Positions 34,856 through 48,000 of a DNA stretch of 64,000 nt are shown here, in pieces. The notes under the pieces were generated by a model that was not told where the DNA came from, did not search any database, and saw only the letters and a program-made list of their open reading frames with translations. Within the stretch, counting starts at the first letter, position 1. Every line of letters starts with the position of its first letter. Source of the DNA: Ancylostoma caninum (Eukaryota; Nematoda; Chromadorea; Rhabditida; Ancylostomatidae); the NCBI GenBank assembly GCA_037903475.1, contig JBAJFG010000140.1, forward strand, positions 1,860,001 through 1,924,000, in the 5' to 3' direction. The position numbers were made by a program, and so were the translations under genes.

Positions 34856-36245
34856 TTTGCACTTTCTCACTTTGCGTCTCGTACATGTCTGCTTTTGTTT
34901 AATTTTTCCCGTCCATGTTGGCTTTGTTTGTTGTGCTTGTGCCCTTTTGAGCCACGCTTGGCTGCGGCAGGAGGACTGCAACTGGATGATTTCATTGCAC
35001 CTTTCCTCACATCGCGGCGGCTATCCCTCACCGCATTGATTCAATGAGCCAAGACTCGCGACTCTCTGGTGCCCGGAGCCGTTAGCGTATTAGCTTTGAT
35101 GCTCACTGCTGCTGCAATTGGATTATGCGGGAGTTTTCTGTCAACTTCGCATTATTGAGCGGATTTATAAATAAATTATAGCTCTGGAAAAGTTCCAGAA
35201 TTTTCATTAGCAGGGGTCTATTTTTAGGGTCCATCTTGCACTTAGGGCCGGACAGCATATTAGCCGTAGTCGTAATCGAAAACCTGCTTTCCACTGGGTC
35301 TAAAATTTGACTTTTCGGAAAACAAGGTGCGGTACAACTACAGAATAAAGACAAGGAGGGGTATTAAAACAGCATCTTTTCGAATATTTGAATTTTTGAG
35401 TCGTTTTTGAAGGCTTTGGTCAACTTATTTGAGCTAACTGGTCTCTAATTCAGTTATATTCTGCTCAGTCTCTGCTTTCGTAACTATTTTGTTGTATCAT
35501 ATATGTCTAATATCACCCTACGCTGCGCCTTTTTACGCCATTTTATTCCACGTATCTACGGCATGGTGTGGATTTTTTTCTGGATATTAGTCGAGTTTTC
35601 TGTATACTCCTCAATCTCGTAGTTCAGGAACTAATTTTCTTGTAGTATATGTATAGTCTTTCCTTTTTTGTGAAGTATACATATTGTGTTTAGCTCACTG
35701 CTAACTCGCAATTTTTCTCCCATTGTAACTCGTTATTTTTTCGCTTTCTATTATATATTTCCTCTCCCGGAAACGGTTCTTGGAACATCTAAAATCATTT
35801 TTTTTACTGCCCATTATATTTAATTCTGAAAAATCTAATTCTTCATGCTCTATGTTGATATAAACGCTGGTTTCCTAGGGTTTTCCAAGCTTTTGGATCA
35901 TCGAAACAATGTTTTACCTGCAAAGGTGATTTTTTATTTCTGTCTAACATATGTACTTTGCTGGTTTCACAACAGCGTTTTCTTGAAGATCCGTGAGGAA
36001 GTGTGAGGAATTATGCGAGAACATTAGCGGAACTTTCCAGAAAATCATCGAATATCCCGGAATAAACTATTAGGTGTTCACATAAGTCCTTGCGCTTTTT
36101 TTTGGATGCACTTTTCTCCAACCTCTGGGTTCAAGTCATATATGGTTTGGAAGCGCTATTATTCTCCTACAAGAATTTTATGAATAGTGTTCCTAAAACG
36201 ACGGTTTGCGTAAGTTTTAAGCGTGCGACTTGGAGCAGTGAGTGA
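34856..36245. other. no gene seen
   Basis: Sequence downstream of the LINE; no coding or repeat structure recognised. Confidence 0.5.
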
Positions 36246-37257
36246 ATGAAAAACAACACAACCGACAACTACCTATCCTGGCGTTCCGCTGCAGCTCGAA
36301 AGGCCATAAAAACTATCCAAACGACATGTGCTAATTATGTAAGAGAGGTTTTACTTGGAATGACTGATCATCAGCTATTTTCCAAGTCCAAAGAGACATA
36401 CATATTTGGTCTCAATGATAGCAACCACTTCGACCAAACAGATTTTTTCCATGAACACCTGGGAATCGCTCCAGAGGAATAATATGGTTTCTATGAACAT
36501 CGTACTTCTCAAAGCCACCAAATAACTGAGGTAATCCTGCTGAAAGATCGAATCGTTACGGTCTAGTCATCTTACTCCATGGTAACGTCAGACCCAACCC
36601 TTGCCAGCATCTCTAAACTGTCCCTTCAACAGTTCAATGATGATGTTCTTCCGCGTTTATATTCTACAGAGCTTACACATTCAGTAATAGGTGCTTTCTG
36701 GAATCTATTGAATACAAGGAGGGAATGGTGGTTTTCCTCCAATTGGCGTTTTTCTTCTTAGGCCTAAAAGTTAAGTATTTCAACTGTTCTGTGGAAACGC
36801 ATGGTGATAGGATTGTAGAGGAAGGAATAGGCTCTCAAAGAGTATAGAGCATGTTACGGAAAAATAACAAAGGTGCAGAAAAAAATGGCAACTGAGAAAA
36901 GCGCAAGGAGTTATGTTAGCATCTAACAGATGGGATCACACTACATTCGAAAATCTAAGATTTCTCATGAATTTCATCTGGATTTCCCCAGAATCCGGCC
37001 AAATTTCTTCTCACCAGCGGATTTATGGAAGTCCATGGAAAATTTCTGAACCGTCTGTTAATCCAGAACCATACCTATTTGAGCCTAGAAAACTGTTCAC
37101 TTTAGAGATTGTGACAGATCATAACATCAACGAGAGCGTCCTTAACCCAATTGTATTAATACTGATATTACTACCACTTATTCTGATAATGCATGTAATA
37201 GTAATCCCTACAGCAAAAGGGCCAAATATTAGCGCGGCTAGTCCCCTTCAATCCTGA
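36246..37257 (+). other. broken open frames, possibly a decayed gene or element
   Basis: 36246-36482 (SWRSAAARKAIKTIQTTCAN..., FHEHLGIAPEE), 36579-36761 and 36913-37257 are successive open pieces in different frames. The last ends at CCTGAAGAAGTCACACTGAA, a motif type often seen near the 3' ends of retroelements. I recognise no domain. Confidence 0.25.
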
Positions 37258-38715
37258 AGAAGTCACACTGAAACAGGAATATTGTAACATGCCTACATTT
37301 TTCAAAAAAATTTCTGTTTTCTCCTTTTCACAGGTTCCGTGCCATCTGTTGTAGAAAAACTGCAAAAAGTAGAAAGAGTACAAACAAAGTTCACCCACTA
37401 CTCGCGCCGAAACCCTCTTAACGCTTGTTTGCTCAATCAAGTGCTGTTCCTACGCCCGACTGAGCGTTCCCTATGGAGAACAATTCACGGCTAATTCGCT
37501 ATTTTCCGTCTGATTTGGTTTTTCTATGGTATTTTCTCGGTAATAATGTTGAGGCATTGTTCTGCTTGCCCTATTCTGGATTGTGCGATTTTTTGTTTGC
37601 GCTCTGAATAGCTGCGAGCTATGCTAGCCGCAGAAAAAAAATGTGCTAAAAAGGTTGTCCTTATTAGGCGCGTCTATTTCACTGGCTTTTTTCTAGTTTG
37701 CCCGGTTTTTGTTGGCGGAATTCCAGTAGCAAACCTTGACAGTTGTTGTTTTAGGCTTTTTTCTCTTTGTTTCTCCTTGTTTCTTTATGTTTTTAGTGTT
37801 CACAACACTCTTGTTAGAGTGGAGTTTCAACCACTGTCTCTGCGTCATTCACTAAAATAGCAAAGTGCCTTTCTCCTGACGGCTATAACAAACAGTAATG
37901 GTTTTGGAATGCCGTCCTTCCAGAAGTTTCTCTCGACCAGAAAATTGGCCAGAACACGAGGAAGATTGTCTCGTGATTGGTTTCCCTCTTCATAGGAAGT
38001 GTCATTCTGCCCCTCTCGTCTTGAAGTAATTTTCTACCTCGTATTGTCATGTTTCCGTACTTATTCTGACTTTTGAGCTCGTTCCCTTGTTTCGCTTTGC
38101 TTATTCTGAAGAAGAAAATGGGAAATTCATGTGCTCATGTTTTTTGTACTTGAGGTCCTCGTTTGCATTCCGCCTTATGTCGTGTTGACGTCCTAATTGC
38201 AACGTCTTCTAACTCTTTTCCTGATTTTCCTACTGAAATAAGGTTTCCTGTCGTATATTTTCTGTTTCTTGTAAGTTTCTGGAACTTGGTAAAAAGAATT
38301 CTGGAACAAGAAAATCATGGGTTTTGGCTCATCTGTTAGTGTTAATACAGATAACTACGAGCGATTTTTATATGATCGACGAAGAAATGTTCAGTGGGAA
38401 ATTTCATGAGGGAAAAAGAACTTCGCTGAGAAGCTGTGCGAATGAGAACCCGGGATTTTCCCACTTGATCCACGCTAACTCAGTTTCTTATGGTTCGCTT
38501 CTCTTTCAGCTTCCTGACAAGCAGAAAGGGCTTCTGATGGTTATATACCAATAGTTATCTTGATTTAGGAAATCTCAAGATTGCTAATAATTGTTACAAA
38601 ATAGACTCCATGTACGAGTGTCATTTAATCTCAGCATGCTACTAATTCGTATAAAACTTACTAATTGTTACTAATTAAACTTGCTACTAATTTGTATAAT
38701 ACGTCTTCTGTTTAA

Positions 38716-39012
38716 CGATACCTGAGATTGATGAAGTTCTTTATTTCTTTCCAGCCAACGTTCCGGCGTAATTCGCCTTCTTCAGGGCCTAAAAGGGCTA
38801 CACAATTCGTGGACTCTACCTGATCAACTGCATCAGCAAATCAAGCCAAAAGCCCAACACGTTATTACGTGTTACAAAATAAAGTTTTTTCGAAATTGCT
38901 ATCGCATATGTACGCCCTAAAACTCCCCGGGATCGCCACGAGAAACCACTATGTCCTGTAATAAGCGCACCTCAGTGGTGCACGAAATAAATAGATAAAT
39001 AAATAAACAAAT
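38716..39012 (+). repeat. repeat family J, copy 2, ending in AATA-type tail
   Basis: It has GTTTAACGATACCTGAGATT, CCAACGTTCCGGCGTAATTC and CTTCAGGGCCTAAAAGGGC, then ends in AATAAATAGATAAATAAATAA (38984-39008). The tail suggests the 3' end of a LINE, but no coding part is attached. Confidence 0.5.
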
Positions 39013-39927
39013 GTCGATCAAAAATGCTTATAATTCAAATGTTTCCTATAAATTGCTTCTGGATTGCCCCGTCGTACCTAAATCGCCTGGTTTCATCCTT
39101 TGTTCCTAAGTAGACGGCTGATTCTTCTACTTGACTGTCTCTTATGAAATCTGTCCGCCTTCTCTATTAGTTTTTCATCGTATTCAGTAACTCTTGGACT
39201 TTTTTCTTGCTCCTTTTTTTTCTCATTTTTGCCGTTTTGTGCCTATACACCTAGAATTTATAGTGTAGAATGACTTGAAGCCTAGATTCCATTATGTTTC
39301 CAGGGTTTTTTCACAGCGGCTGTTGTCGGGGGTGGATGTTTTCGCAACTTTGACCTTGCCACACAGTGTTGACAGAGCTAGTCATCCGTAAGCCCTTTAA
39401 ATAACCTCAGAAAATAACCTTGAGATACCTCAGATACAGATGTTTCCTTCTCCTTCTTTCATCACCTAAGAATGAGCTCTTACTAAACATTAGAATCTCT
39501 ATTTTAATGACATTTAGACCTCGATTCGACTTTCGAGACGCTTTGATAAGTCTTGTTTACAGAGCCACTTTTGTTTTCACTCTGTCGTCCGTCTGAAAAT
39601 TGTAGCGAAGCCGTTCCCCTTAGTTACACCCGCTCACATTACAACGATTTTCCAATTTATGTGCACTGCGGACAAAGAAACCGGGTCGATTTGTGGGTGT
39701 TACACCATGCCTTGAGAAATAACTGCCAATTTCCTTCCAATTTTTATCTCTGGAATGAAAACTGGCTTTGAATTCTCCAGTACCTACCCGAAGAAAAGTA
39801 GTTTGCCAATGCTGCGCCGCCGGAAATTCAATTTTCCTGCAAACGTGGCTAAATTTCCTTTGGCCACGCCTTTTTAGGAAGGACATCTGATGTCATTTGT
39901 CCATTTTGCCAGGTTTGATGGCAGTTG
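39013..39927. other. no gene seen
   Basis: AT-rich sequence leading to the CpG-rich patch upstream of sid-3. Confidence 0.5.
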
Positions 39928-40320
39928 TCAGCAGGATATCACGAGCTCCCCGCGACATGTGTGTGTCCACCTCATCAGTCTCATGCCACGCGTTGCATTA
40001 TTCATCTGATGGGAATTTCGATAGCGAGTCAACGAAGCGGCGGCGGCGACGGCGTCGTCAGTGGTGTCCGTCCGTCGAGGGTCACAACATCGCACATTTA
40101 CATACGGGGATTTTGCTAGTCTTCTGTTCTGCTCTTTACGCTGATCTTGCGCTGACGCATCGTTTGATTTACGCATCGTGTTGCGTTCGTTGTTCGTCGT
40201 GGCGGATTGGCCTTGCGACTCGGCGCGAGACTTAGCGCCGACGTGTGTCTTCGCGCTGTCAACGACCCGTGTCTTCATTTGGTGACGATGCATTGTTGCG
40301 CTGCGGTATTGAAATGTCAA
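39928..40320 (-). CDS. weak candidate first exon of a divergent gene, in CpG-rich patch
   Basis: A 130-codon minus frame contains MHRHQMKTRVVDSAKTHV and a Ser/Asn/Arg-rich stretch, with a possible donor GTATGT after RRLAKSP. A plus frame of 112 codons overlaps it. The patch is GC- and CpG-rich, which lowers stop frequency, so the open frames may be incidental and the patch a regulatory region 1.7-2.1 kb upstream of sid-3. Confidence 0.22.
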   Translation of the reverse strand: MTFQYRSATMHRHQMKTRVVDSAKTHVGAKSRAESQGQSATTNNERNTMRKSNDASAQDQRKEQNRRLAKSPYVNVRCCDPRRTDTTDDAVAAAASLTRYRNSHQMNNATRGMRLMRWTHTCRGELVISC

Positions 40321-40985
40321 TAATGTGACAGTTAGCCGAGTTTTCCACCTTCGTGGTCGTTTCTTCTGGCATCGAGGACTCCTATTTCATGCTTACTAGC
40401 TTGTCTCAGAAAACCCCATTTTTTGTTTACATGCATGTTTTCCCTTCCCCTGTTTTCCATGTCTGATTGAATGTCTTTATCTTTCTTATCCAAACTCATA
40501 TTTCACTTACTATTCTTTCTATTACTAATGAGTTCATATTGAATCATGGCCATCCTCTCCTCTCTCACCTCGCAGATTCGGCAACTTTTTAGTTGATATT
40601 TTGCTTTGTAGAATCTTTAAAAGCACTGATTGCATTAGCTAATTTCTGAACAACTCTGTAATATCGCTGGAAGAAACCACTGGGGCACACGCGAAGGACA
40701 GAGACAAAAAAAAAACAGTTTATTGGAGTAACGAAATCAACGAATAAATAGAAACAGGTGTATAGCGGAATATCGGGGCGTCGGAGCAGGGTTTCGGGGC
40801 GACCGCCACCGAGGAGGGTCCGCATCGTTACTGCAGCCAGGTGGGCGGACAGTTCTTCCCGCCTGTAGATCAAAGATGGCTTGACCTCTTCAGTGGCGTG
40901 GCTTGGTCCCCGTCCATGACAACTCATGGTTTTTCATTTCCTTGTTCATTGTTACTTAGAGTGTTCAAAAGTCTTCTTCTTCCTC

Positions 40986-41183
40986 CTAACTGGGATCGGC
41001 GTATCTCGTGTGGTTGCGCCATTTCTTCCGATGAAAAGCATCGTCGTCCGTGAGCTTCAGTAACCGCATGGCTTCCTCTACCCTATCCAGCCATCGAGTT
41101 TTCGCTCTCCTTCTCGCCCTACGTCTATCCACGATGACATTCATAGTTAACTGAAAGATTGAAATGTCTTCACTTCTGTTCAA
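40986..41183 (-). pseudogene. RTE-type retrotransposon C-terminal relic
   Basis: The minus-strand frame reads KTRWLDRVEEAMRLLKL then DAFHRKKWRNHTRYADP and stops. This matches the common tail of RTE-like endonuclease/reverse-transcriptase polyproteins (a basic region, TRWLD, then a KW-x-x-x-R-x-ADP end). Only about 55 codons remain and nothing upstream on the same strand continues it, so it is a dead 3' fragment. It lies about 0.8 kb upstream of the sid-3 start. Confidence 0.6.
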
Positions 41184-41920
41184 AAGTGTGTAAAAGAGAA
41201 TTGAGCTCTTAATTCGCTTTTTTTTCGAATTTCCGTCTGTCCGATTCCTATTTTCAGTGGAGGACCAACCTTTTCACTCACTCACTTCTCATTACTTCCG
41301 TCTGCTGGCGTCACTGTTTTCTAATTGGTGTTTTTCTGTAGCAATTTTTATGTAGACTGCTACACACATGTGCCATTTTCTCTGGACATTTTTTCATGTT
41401 TTTTTTCTTCGCTATCATTTGTTTATTTATGTAGCTAGATGTTCATCCGGTGTATTTTCATTGATAGCACCTGAAAAAGTTAATATTTATGTTTTTTGAG
41501 CATGAATTTTCCGTTTCAAGAACCTTCCATAAACTTCAACTGGACGACAATCGTCGTTTGTTGAAGGGTGGTGGTCGTGTTTTACATTTGGTGGATTGTT
41601 TGTGTATGTGTTTTATCCCTTGTAAGGACTATGTTTTACACGTTATTCATATCTTTTCGCCTCTATTTCCTCAGCAACAGCAAGTTTTCCTTATTACATC
41701 GTGGCCAGTTTGCTTCGTATGCATCAACTCGCTCAGAAAAGACTTTTGCTGTAGTTTTTCTCTAGAAAACTGCATAGGTAGTGTTTCCAATCGTCGCCAT
41801 TGCCCTCGTTTATCCATGTCTTTCTATTTCTGCGCTGCTTTTTCTATCTGCTTCCTCTCGCTTGGTGGTTTTTTCGCTCGCGAATTTCGTTCCGCTTCAT
41901 GACTCCTCGAAAATCAGCTG

Positions 41921-41996
41921 TTTTCCAGATAGCTCACCTCTCTAGTCCATGCCGTCGAGGTTGATGTCATAGTGGTAGCGCTATTGTTCCGTGCAG
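41921..41996 (+). promoter_or_regulatory. sid-3: putative splice or trans-splice acceptors before sid-3 ATG
   Basis: TTTTCCAG ending at 41928 and GTGCAG ending at 41996 lie 84 and 16 nt before the ATG at 42013. The first closely fits the worm acceptor consensus and could take a spliced leader or a 5'-UTR exon. No donor can be paired with confidence, so cis versus trans splicing is unresolved. Confidence 0.35.
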
Positions 41997-42012
41997 CACA
42001 CACACCAAAGAA

Positions 42013-45000
42013 ATGGCGTCAACGCATGAGGATAGGTTGTCGATTGGCGAGGGATCGCATGTGAGTCTTGTGCCGGGAAAGTTTCTGGAATTTTCCATGT
42101 AATTCCCTCGTTCTTTTGGTTGTTTTCCAATTATTCCTGAGATCTACATCCATTCACAGTAGTTATGGTCTATGCATAGTTTTATTCATTTATTCGTACT
42201 GGTTACTATTCCTTCTACTAACATCTGCCAGGCAGCACAATTCTTTGGTGTTTTAACGTAAGTAATTGAATAATTTATCCGGAAAATTGAAATTTTCCAG
42301 AGTGAGGTGTCACTGGCGAAGCTACTCTCTGCAGCTGATTTGATGAGGTGGGTAGTGTTTTTCTTCTACAGCGATTAGATCAGCTGATTCATTGCATCTC
42401 ATAATATTTGCGGAGTTTTCCATGTGCTCGACGGAAATTCAAACTTCCACCCCTTCTATTTGCCCGCTCCAACTCCTCAATATTCAGTTATTTCTGCTTT
42501 CTTACCACTATCTTTTCTTTTTACCCGTTCCCTTTCTCTGTGACGTCAAACGAATCCAGATCTCTCCCATATTCTAACGCTGACACATCCTCGGATGACG
42601 TCCTCGGAAGTGAAGTCAGCGAGACTGCTACGATTCTCTCGCACTACTCAGCAATGGCGCTAATTATAGACCTTGCAAACTCTGTTATTATAGACTATTA
42701 GGCTTGTAGTAGCAATTATGGATGTGTCGGAGTATTGATTTTTGGTGAACGGCATGGAATGAGAATAAACATATGTTTCTGCGGTATGTGAAGAATACGA
42801 CTGTGTAACATGCTGGTTCCTTCCAGAAATTTCCGGGAAAATATCTACCGAACTACGTACTTGTGATGCAATTCATACCACAGTTTAAATTTATGATTCT
42901 CCAGAATCGATTCTTGTTTCTGGAACTTTTCTTCTGGTTTCGTGTTAGCGTTCCACATTTATTGCCAGATTCCTGGTAATTTTTCTGCAATGACAGTTGA
43001 ATTGTTGGAAAAATCTTTTATTTTTCTGACATGATTCTTTGTCTTTCACAGAATCATCTGTGCTCTATTACTTCCTTGACAGTCTGAGATGGTAAAGCGA
43101 TCAAAAGGCAACGATTTTTCTATGATTTTCTCCTTACATTTCTTTTTTTTCACAGGCTACCACCTAGTGCAGTTTTTCCACACACACGTCCCGTATTGAA
43201 AATATGGTCATTTTTTCAAAAGCTATTGAATAATATAGGCCTACTTTCCCACTTTTTTTCGCTCAGAACAAATCCATTTTATGATGTGATCCCCAAAAAA
43301 CTCCACAAGAATACAGCAATCATCTAAATGAGCCACTGCCATTGGCTGAGAATAAGCGCAAAGGATTAATGGGCAACCAAGTTGATGGATAGGTGTGGTG
43401 AGATGGCCATGAATTTTGGTTGGCCGTAAATGATTGCCCTATATGAGAAATGCTGCCGTTCTTGCTCTGATAACTGTGCGGCACGAACGCAGCCGGAACG
43501 ACGTAATGGTTCGAGTAGAAGCACTAGCAGCAACAATTTCCAGTTGCTGCCATTCCCCCCTCGATTGCTGCTATCCCTCAGCAATTACTGCTAAAGAGTC
43601 GAAAGCTTGAAGAGCAACAAAGGGGAGTTTACTCGAACCATTACGGCGTTCGGGCTGCGTTCGTGCTGCAAAGTTATCGGAGTAGGTGAAAAGCAGCGCT
43701 GGGAAATTTTTCTTTCGATGGAACCTAAGAACAGGCTTACGGCTCGAAATTTCAAGATTTGCCTTCCTGGGCTGGGATTCATGAAACCGTAACCTAGCAA
43801 GCCAACTATGGCTAGCATGGTAGGTTTTCGTACAGACTATGCAATACTAGGAGACGCAGGACACAAAAGTTGGTTTGCTTGCCCAGTTCCCTTTGATTAT
43901 GCGTTCATGAATCCTAGCCCTGTTTTTTTTTTTTTCAAATTCCCACTATAATTAAGGATTAGTAGAGTTTGTCGTTAGAATTACCCAGCATAATAAAGAA
44001 AATTTATGGAATATTCAAGAAGAAAGTTTCGGGACTCGTTGAATTAAACTAATTATAGCGGCTTCATCACTTTTTTCCTACAATATTTACATTTTTCTTG
44101 TATTCGTCATTCGTATTTATATTCATCAATCCACTTACTCACTTATTTATTTATTTATTTATTTATTTATTCGTATTTCTCTTGCGAATCCACTGAAGAA
44201 GGAGGGTGGAGGCGGCCACGACAAGTTTTCTTCAACTCCTCTGGAAATTTCCTTCAATCTTCCCGAATTCCTTCTGTATCTCCACTAAATTTTCCTGACT
44301 TCCTTCCGACATCGTAGCAAAATTGTGGGTCAGACTCCTAGACGTCGTGATTTATTCCCCAGAGTCTTGTAAGGGGGCTATTTCGTGGCTAATCGTCCAA
44401 CGAATGACCTCCAGCTCCGTCTGAGCCAATATTGCAGCAGCTCCCCCTTCCCATATCCACCTGCAATAGTACAGGGTATTTCATAACAGTTGGAATTGGT
44501 ATTCTGCAAAAGGTTAGAGAATTATCCGTGAATAGAATGTCGATGGTGTTGTGGACATTTTTGGATGTACGTTTATGCACTCTCTAATATCCATCCTATT
44601 TTGGAGTTTTCAGCCTGTCTGTGCTGAAAATTGATTGGTAAGCCCTTTTCGAGCTGTGTTGTTTGGATACTCGTACTTCCTCTGTTTATATTTGAATTCC
44701 TCCACTGTTTGATGTTTTTCTGTCTTTATTATCTTTTCGTGGGAACTTCTTCACGGTCACAGAGTAACGTTTCAATTTCCGAAACCTTTCCGTTACCGGT
44801 TAGCATTTTATTTATCCATACACCCAAGTTGTGGTGGTCAAATCATGACAAAATGCAAAAAAAAAAGGAAATAAAATGACAAATAAACATGAACGAAAAA
44901 GAAGAAGCGAATTGAAAAAGGAAATTAATAGAACATTTTTTTTGTTCATGAATTCTTGGTACGTAGTTCTCACTTTTGACGCGGAAACCCTGAATATCCT

Positions 45001-48000
45001 CATAAAAAAAGCAAAAAAAGCAAGTGAAATTGTTCCGACTACGCTTCATATCTGAAAATTCGGATATAAATACACTGAAGCATTAAAAAACATGAATCTT
45101 CCTAACTACATATTTTTGGGGATCTCTGAAGATTTCATATGTTTCTGCTATGTACCCATAAGATCTGATCTATAAGAATAGAACATCCATAGGAGCACAT
45201 TCTAATCTAGTGCTTAGGATTCTTCCAAGAAATAACGCCATTCTTCTGGACAAATTACTCCATGCTTATTCTGGGAGGCTCATATCTTATGCGAATAAAT
45301 CACGCTGGAGAACTAAGGCGGATTCTACGACGAATGATTCATGAGATTTGTCTAGGCGTATGTAGTCCGTCTGAGTACATTTTTAGCGTGACAACGAGGA
45401 ATTTGCGAATTTTCAAGGATTGCAGAAGCAAATTTTCTGCTGCTTTTTTATTCTTTGACCACTGCTTTGCTAGAAAAGTGATTTTTCTAGCACCCTGTTT
45501 TCACAAATGCAAATAAAAACTGGATGAAAATGGGAAATAAACTATAGCAATAATTAAGCGGGAGTATAAAATAGAATAGTATAGATAAAGAGAAAGTTTT
45601 TAATGGTAATGAATTCTGTTTTTTTTTCTTGGCAGAAAAATAGGAAAATTCTTGAAACCTTTCTAGGATCTCCCCACCAATTTTCCTCTTCCTCCTAGGC
45701 ATAAGTTTGGAATTTTCTGGAATTTCACCTATTTTCTATTTCCTCGTTCTCCTATGATTCCCAATCGATCGTTTTCTTCATTCATGTCGTTTATTTGAGA
45801 GTTTTTTTTCTCATTTTCGGTTCTTAGCACATTTTATCAGTGGAGCACATTTTATCCTTGTTCTCTTAAAGTTTCTTCCACCCACGCTAGTTGTTCCACC
45901 GAGAAAACCTTTAAAGCATTCGCCGTTCTGTTGTTTCTCATTTTGAGTGCAAGCGCCTCCACGACGAAGGTTTTATGCGAGCTTTTTCTGGCTTCCACTA
46001 GTTTTCCGAAAACTCAAGCAAGAGTGCAAAGCCGTCCTCCTCTCGGACGAGTTCTCCTCCAGCGGCGTTTTTCGTCGCGGCGATTTGGCAGCATTTCACA
46101 ACGTGGCAGCCAGCCACTGTGTTTCGGACGCCACCCCACCCCACTCCATCTTCACGCCACCACCGAGTCGATTATGTACATATTGAGTCATTCGGTTATC
46201 CTTGTTCACTTAGTCATCTGCCGGTAATTGACTCTGTGGTTTATTTTGTTTAAGGAGACATTTTGTAGAATAGTTAGGACCCACTAAATACCGGTAATCT
46301 GATTATTTTGGGTGTAATTTTCAGTATAATTCGATTCAGGCCCGAATTGAAAACACCAACTCCAAGAAAAGATCATAATATTTAGAAGGAAAATGCCCTA
46401 CTACCGCACTCATCTTTTCTTCACTGCAATATTTCCTTTTTGTCTTGTAAACTATTATCGGCATCGAGCACATCATCTTTGGTGTAAATGAATAAATAAG
46501 TAAATATTGTGTTGTATCCTTTCCCTAAATAATAAAAAAATTCTTTAAATCTTTGATTTATTTGAGATCAAATGTTGGAAATCGACTACACCTATAAACA
46601 AGTAAATTGCACATATTTATATCAGAACGAATGATTTTGAATGTCTACCCGAATAACTGACTCGGAATTTCAGCCAGAGTCAGATATTCGATTTGTTTAG
46701 TAATTAAAAACTGAGGAACAAATTTGAACATCCGGGTAAATTGACAACCGACAACGACATTAAATTTTTCGAATGTTCGGATTTCGGATCGAAAGAAAAG
46801 TTTGAATGTTGTCAATGTTTAATCAATGTTAAATTCATAGTTCATAATTATTTGTCATTTTCCTAATTTCATACTGGGTTGTAGATAAGTGTAGTGATAA
46901 ACAGTATTAATTATGTGATGTATAGGTGTAGTAATGCAATAATACAAAGTAATATAGGTTCAAAAATAAAATATTTAGTGGATGGTTATACTATTATAGT
47001 AATATGTTCTCACAGTTTTTTTTTCAACTTATTTGTCTTTCCTCGATTTTTTCTTATTTAACCGGTCACCTTTAACACTTTGAAAGCGATCTTCCTGCTA
47101 TACAAGCCTATTCTACCCACTTTCCAACTAAGCTGAATTTGTTTGACAAACTAATATTTTGATGTTTATATTTGCTTTTCTTTCAGGCTATTATGAATTT
47201 CGGAGAATTTTCCTGCACTAATTTGGCAATAAGATGATTTGGAGGGTTAGCGCATGGTTCACTGCAGCTTTTGAGTATACGGAATCCAAAGTGTTGGACC
47301 AGTGCAAGTTGCAACGATTTGTCTTCCCTTGCTTACATATGTATATCGAGTCATTTCGGGTTTCTCGATGTTTTGAACATCTCGCGTTCTGGGTTTATTC
47401 GGAAAATCAATTGTTCGCATGATTTGGAATTCGATTTATTCACTCTTTGCTGCGATTACTGTGAATGTTCATCTAGTCAAGCCAAGTCACACTTCAAGGC
47501 GTCATGCTTTGATTCTTTGCTTCCTGATAGTTTCCCCATGAGCTCATCTATTTATTAATTTACTTATTCACACTTTTACTTGCTCATTCTGAAAACAACT
47601 TATTATTGAAACTCTGGCCAACAAAGATGTTCTGGTAAGACTTGTATGGCATAGAGAAGCTGCAGGAAAATCTACTTGCCTAAGTTTTTTTATTTTTTTT
47701 TATTCTTTTTCAAGAGCTCTTGAGGAAGGAAATACTGCAAGATTCCACTCTATTTATGTACTACGTACATGAACGGGGTCTTCTTCATTCCTATGGTAGA
47801 AAATTCCCTCACAAACAATTCTGGAGAAAAAAAATCATGGTACTTCTGACCTGCTTGATTCCTTGTTTTCCTAAACATTGATGGATATTTCTTCGATGAG
47901 GTAGCCATCCACCAGAGCAAGTGTCCTATCACACCTATCACAGTATGCAAGACTTTTTCACTTCTTTTTTTTTTTCTGGAGTCTTTCCGGTGAAGCTGTT

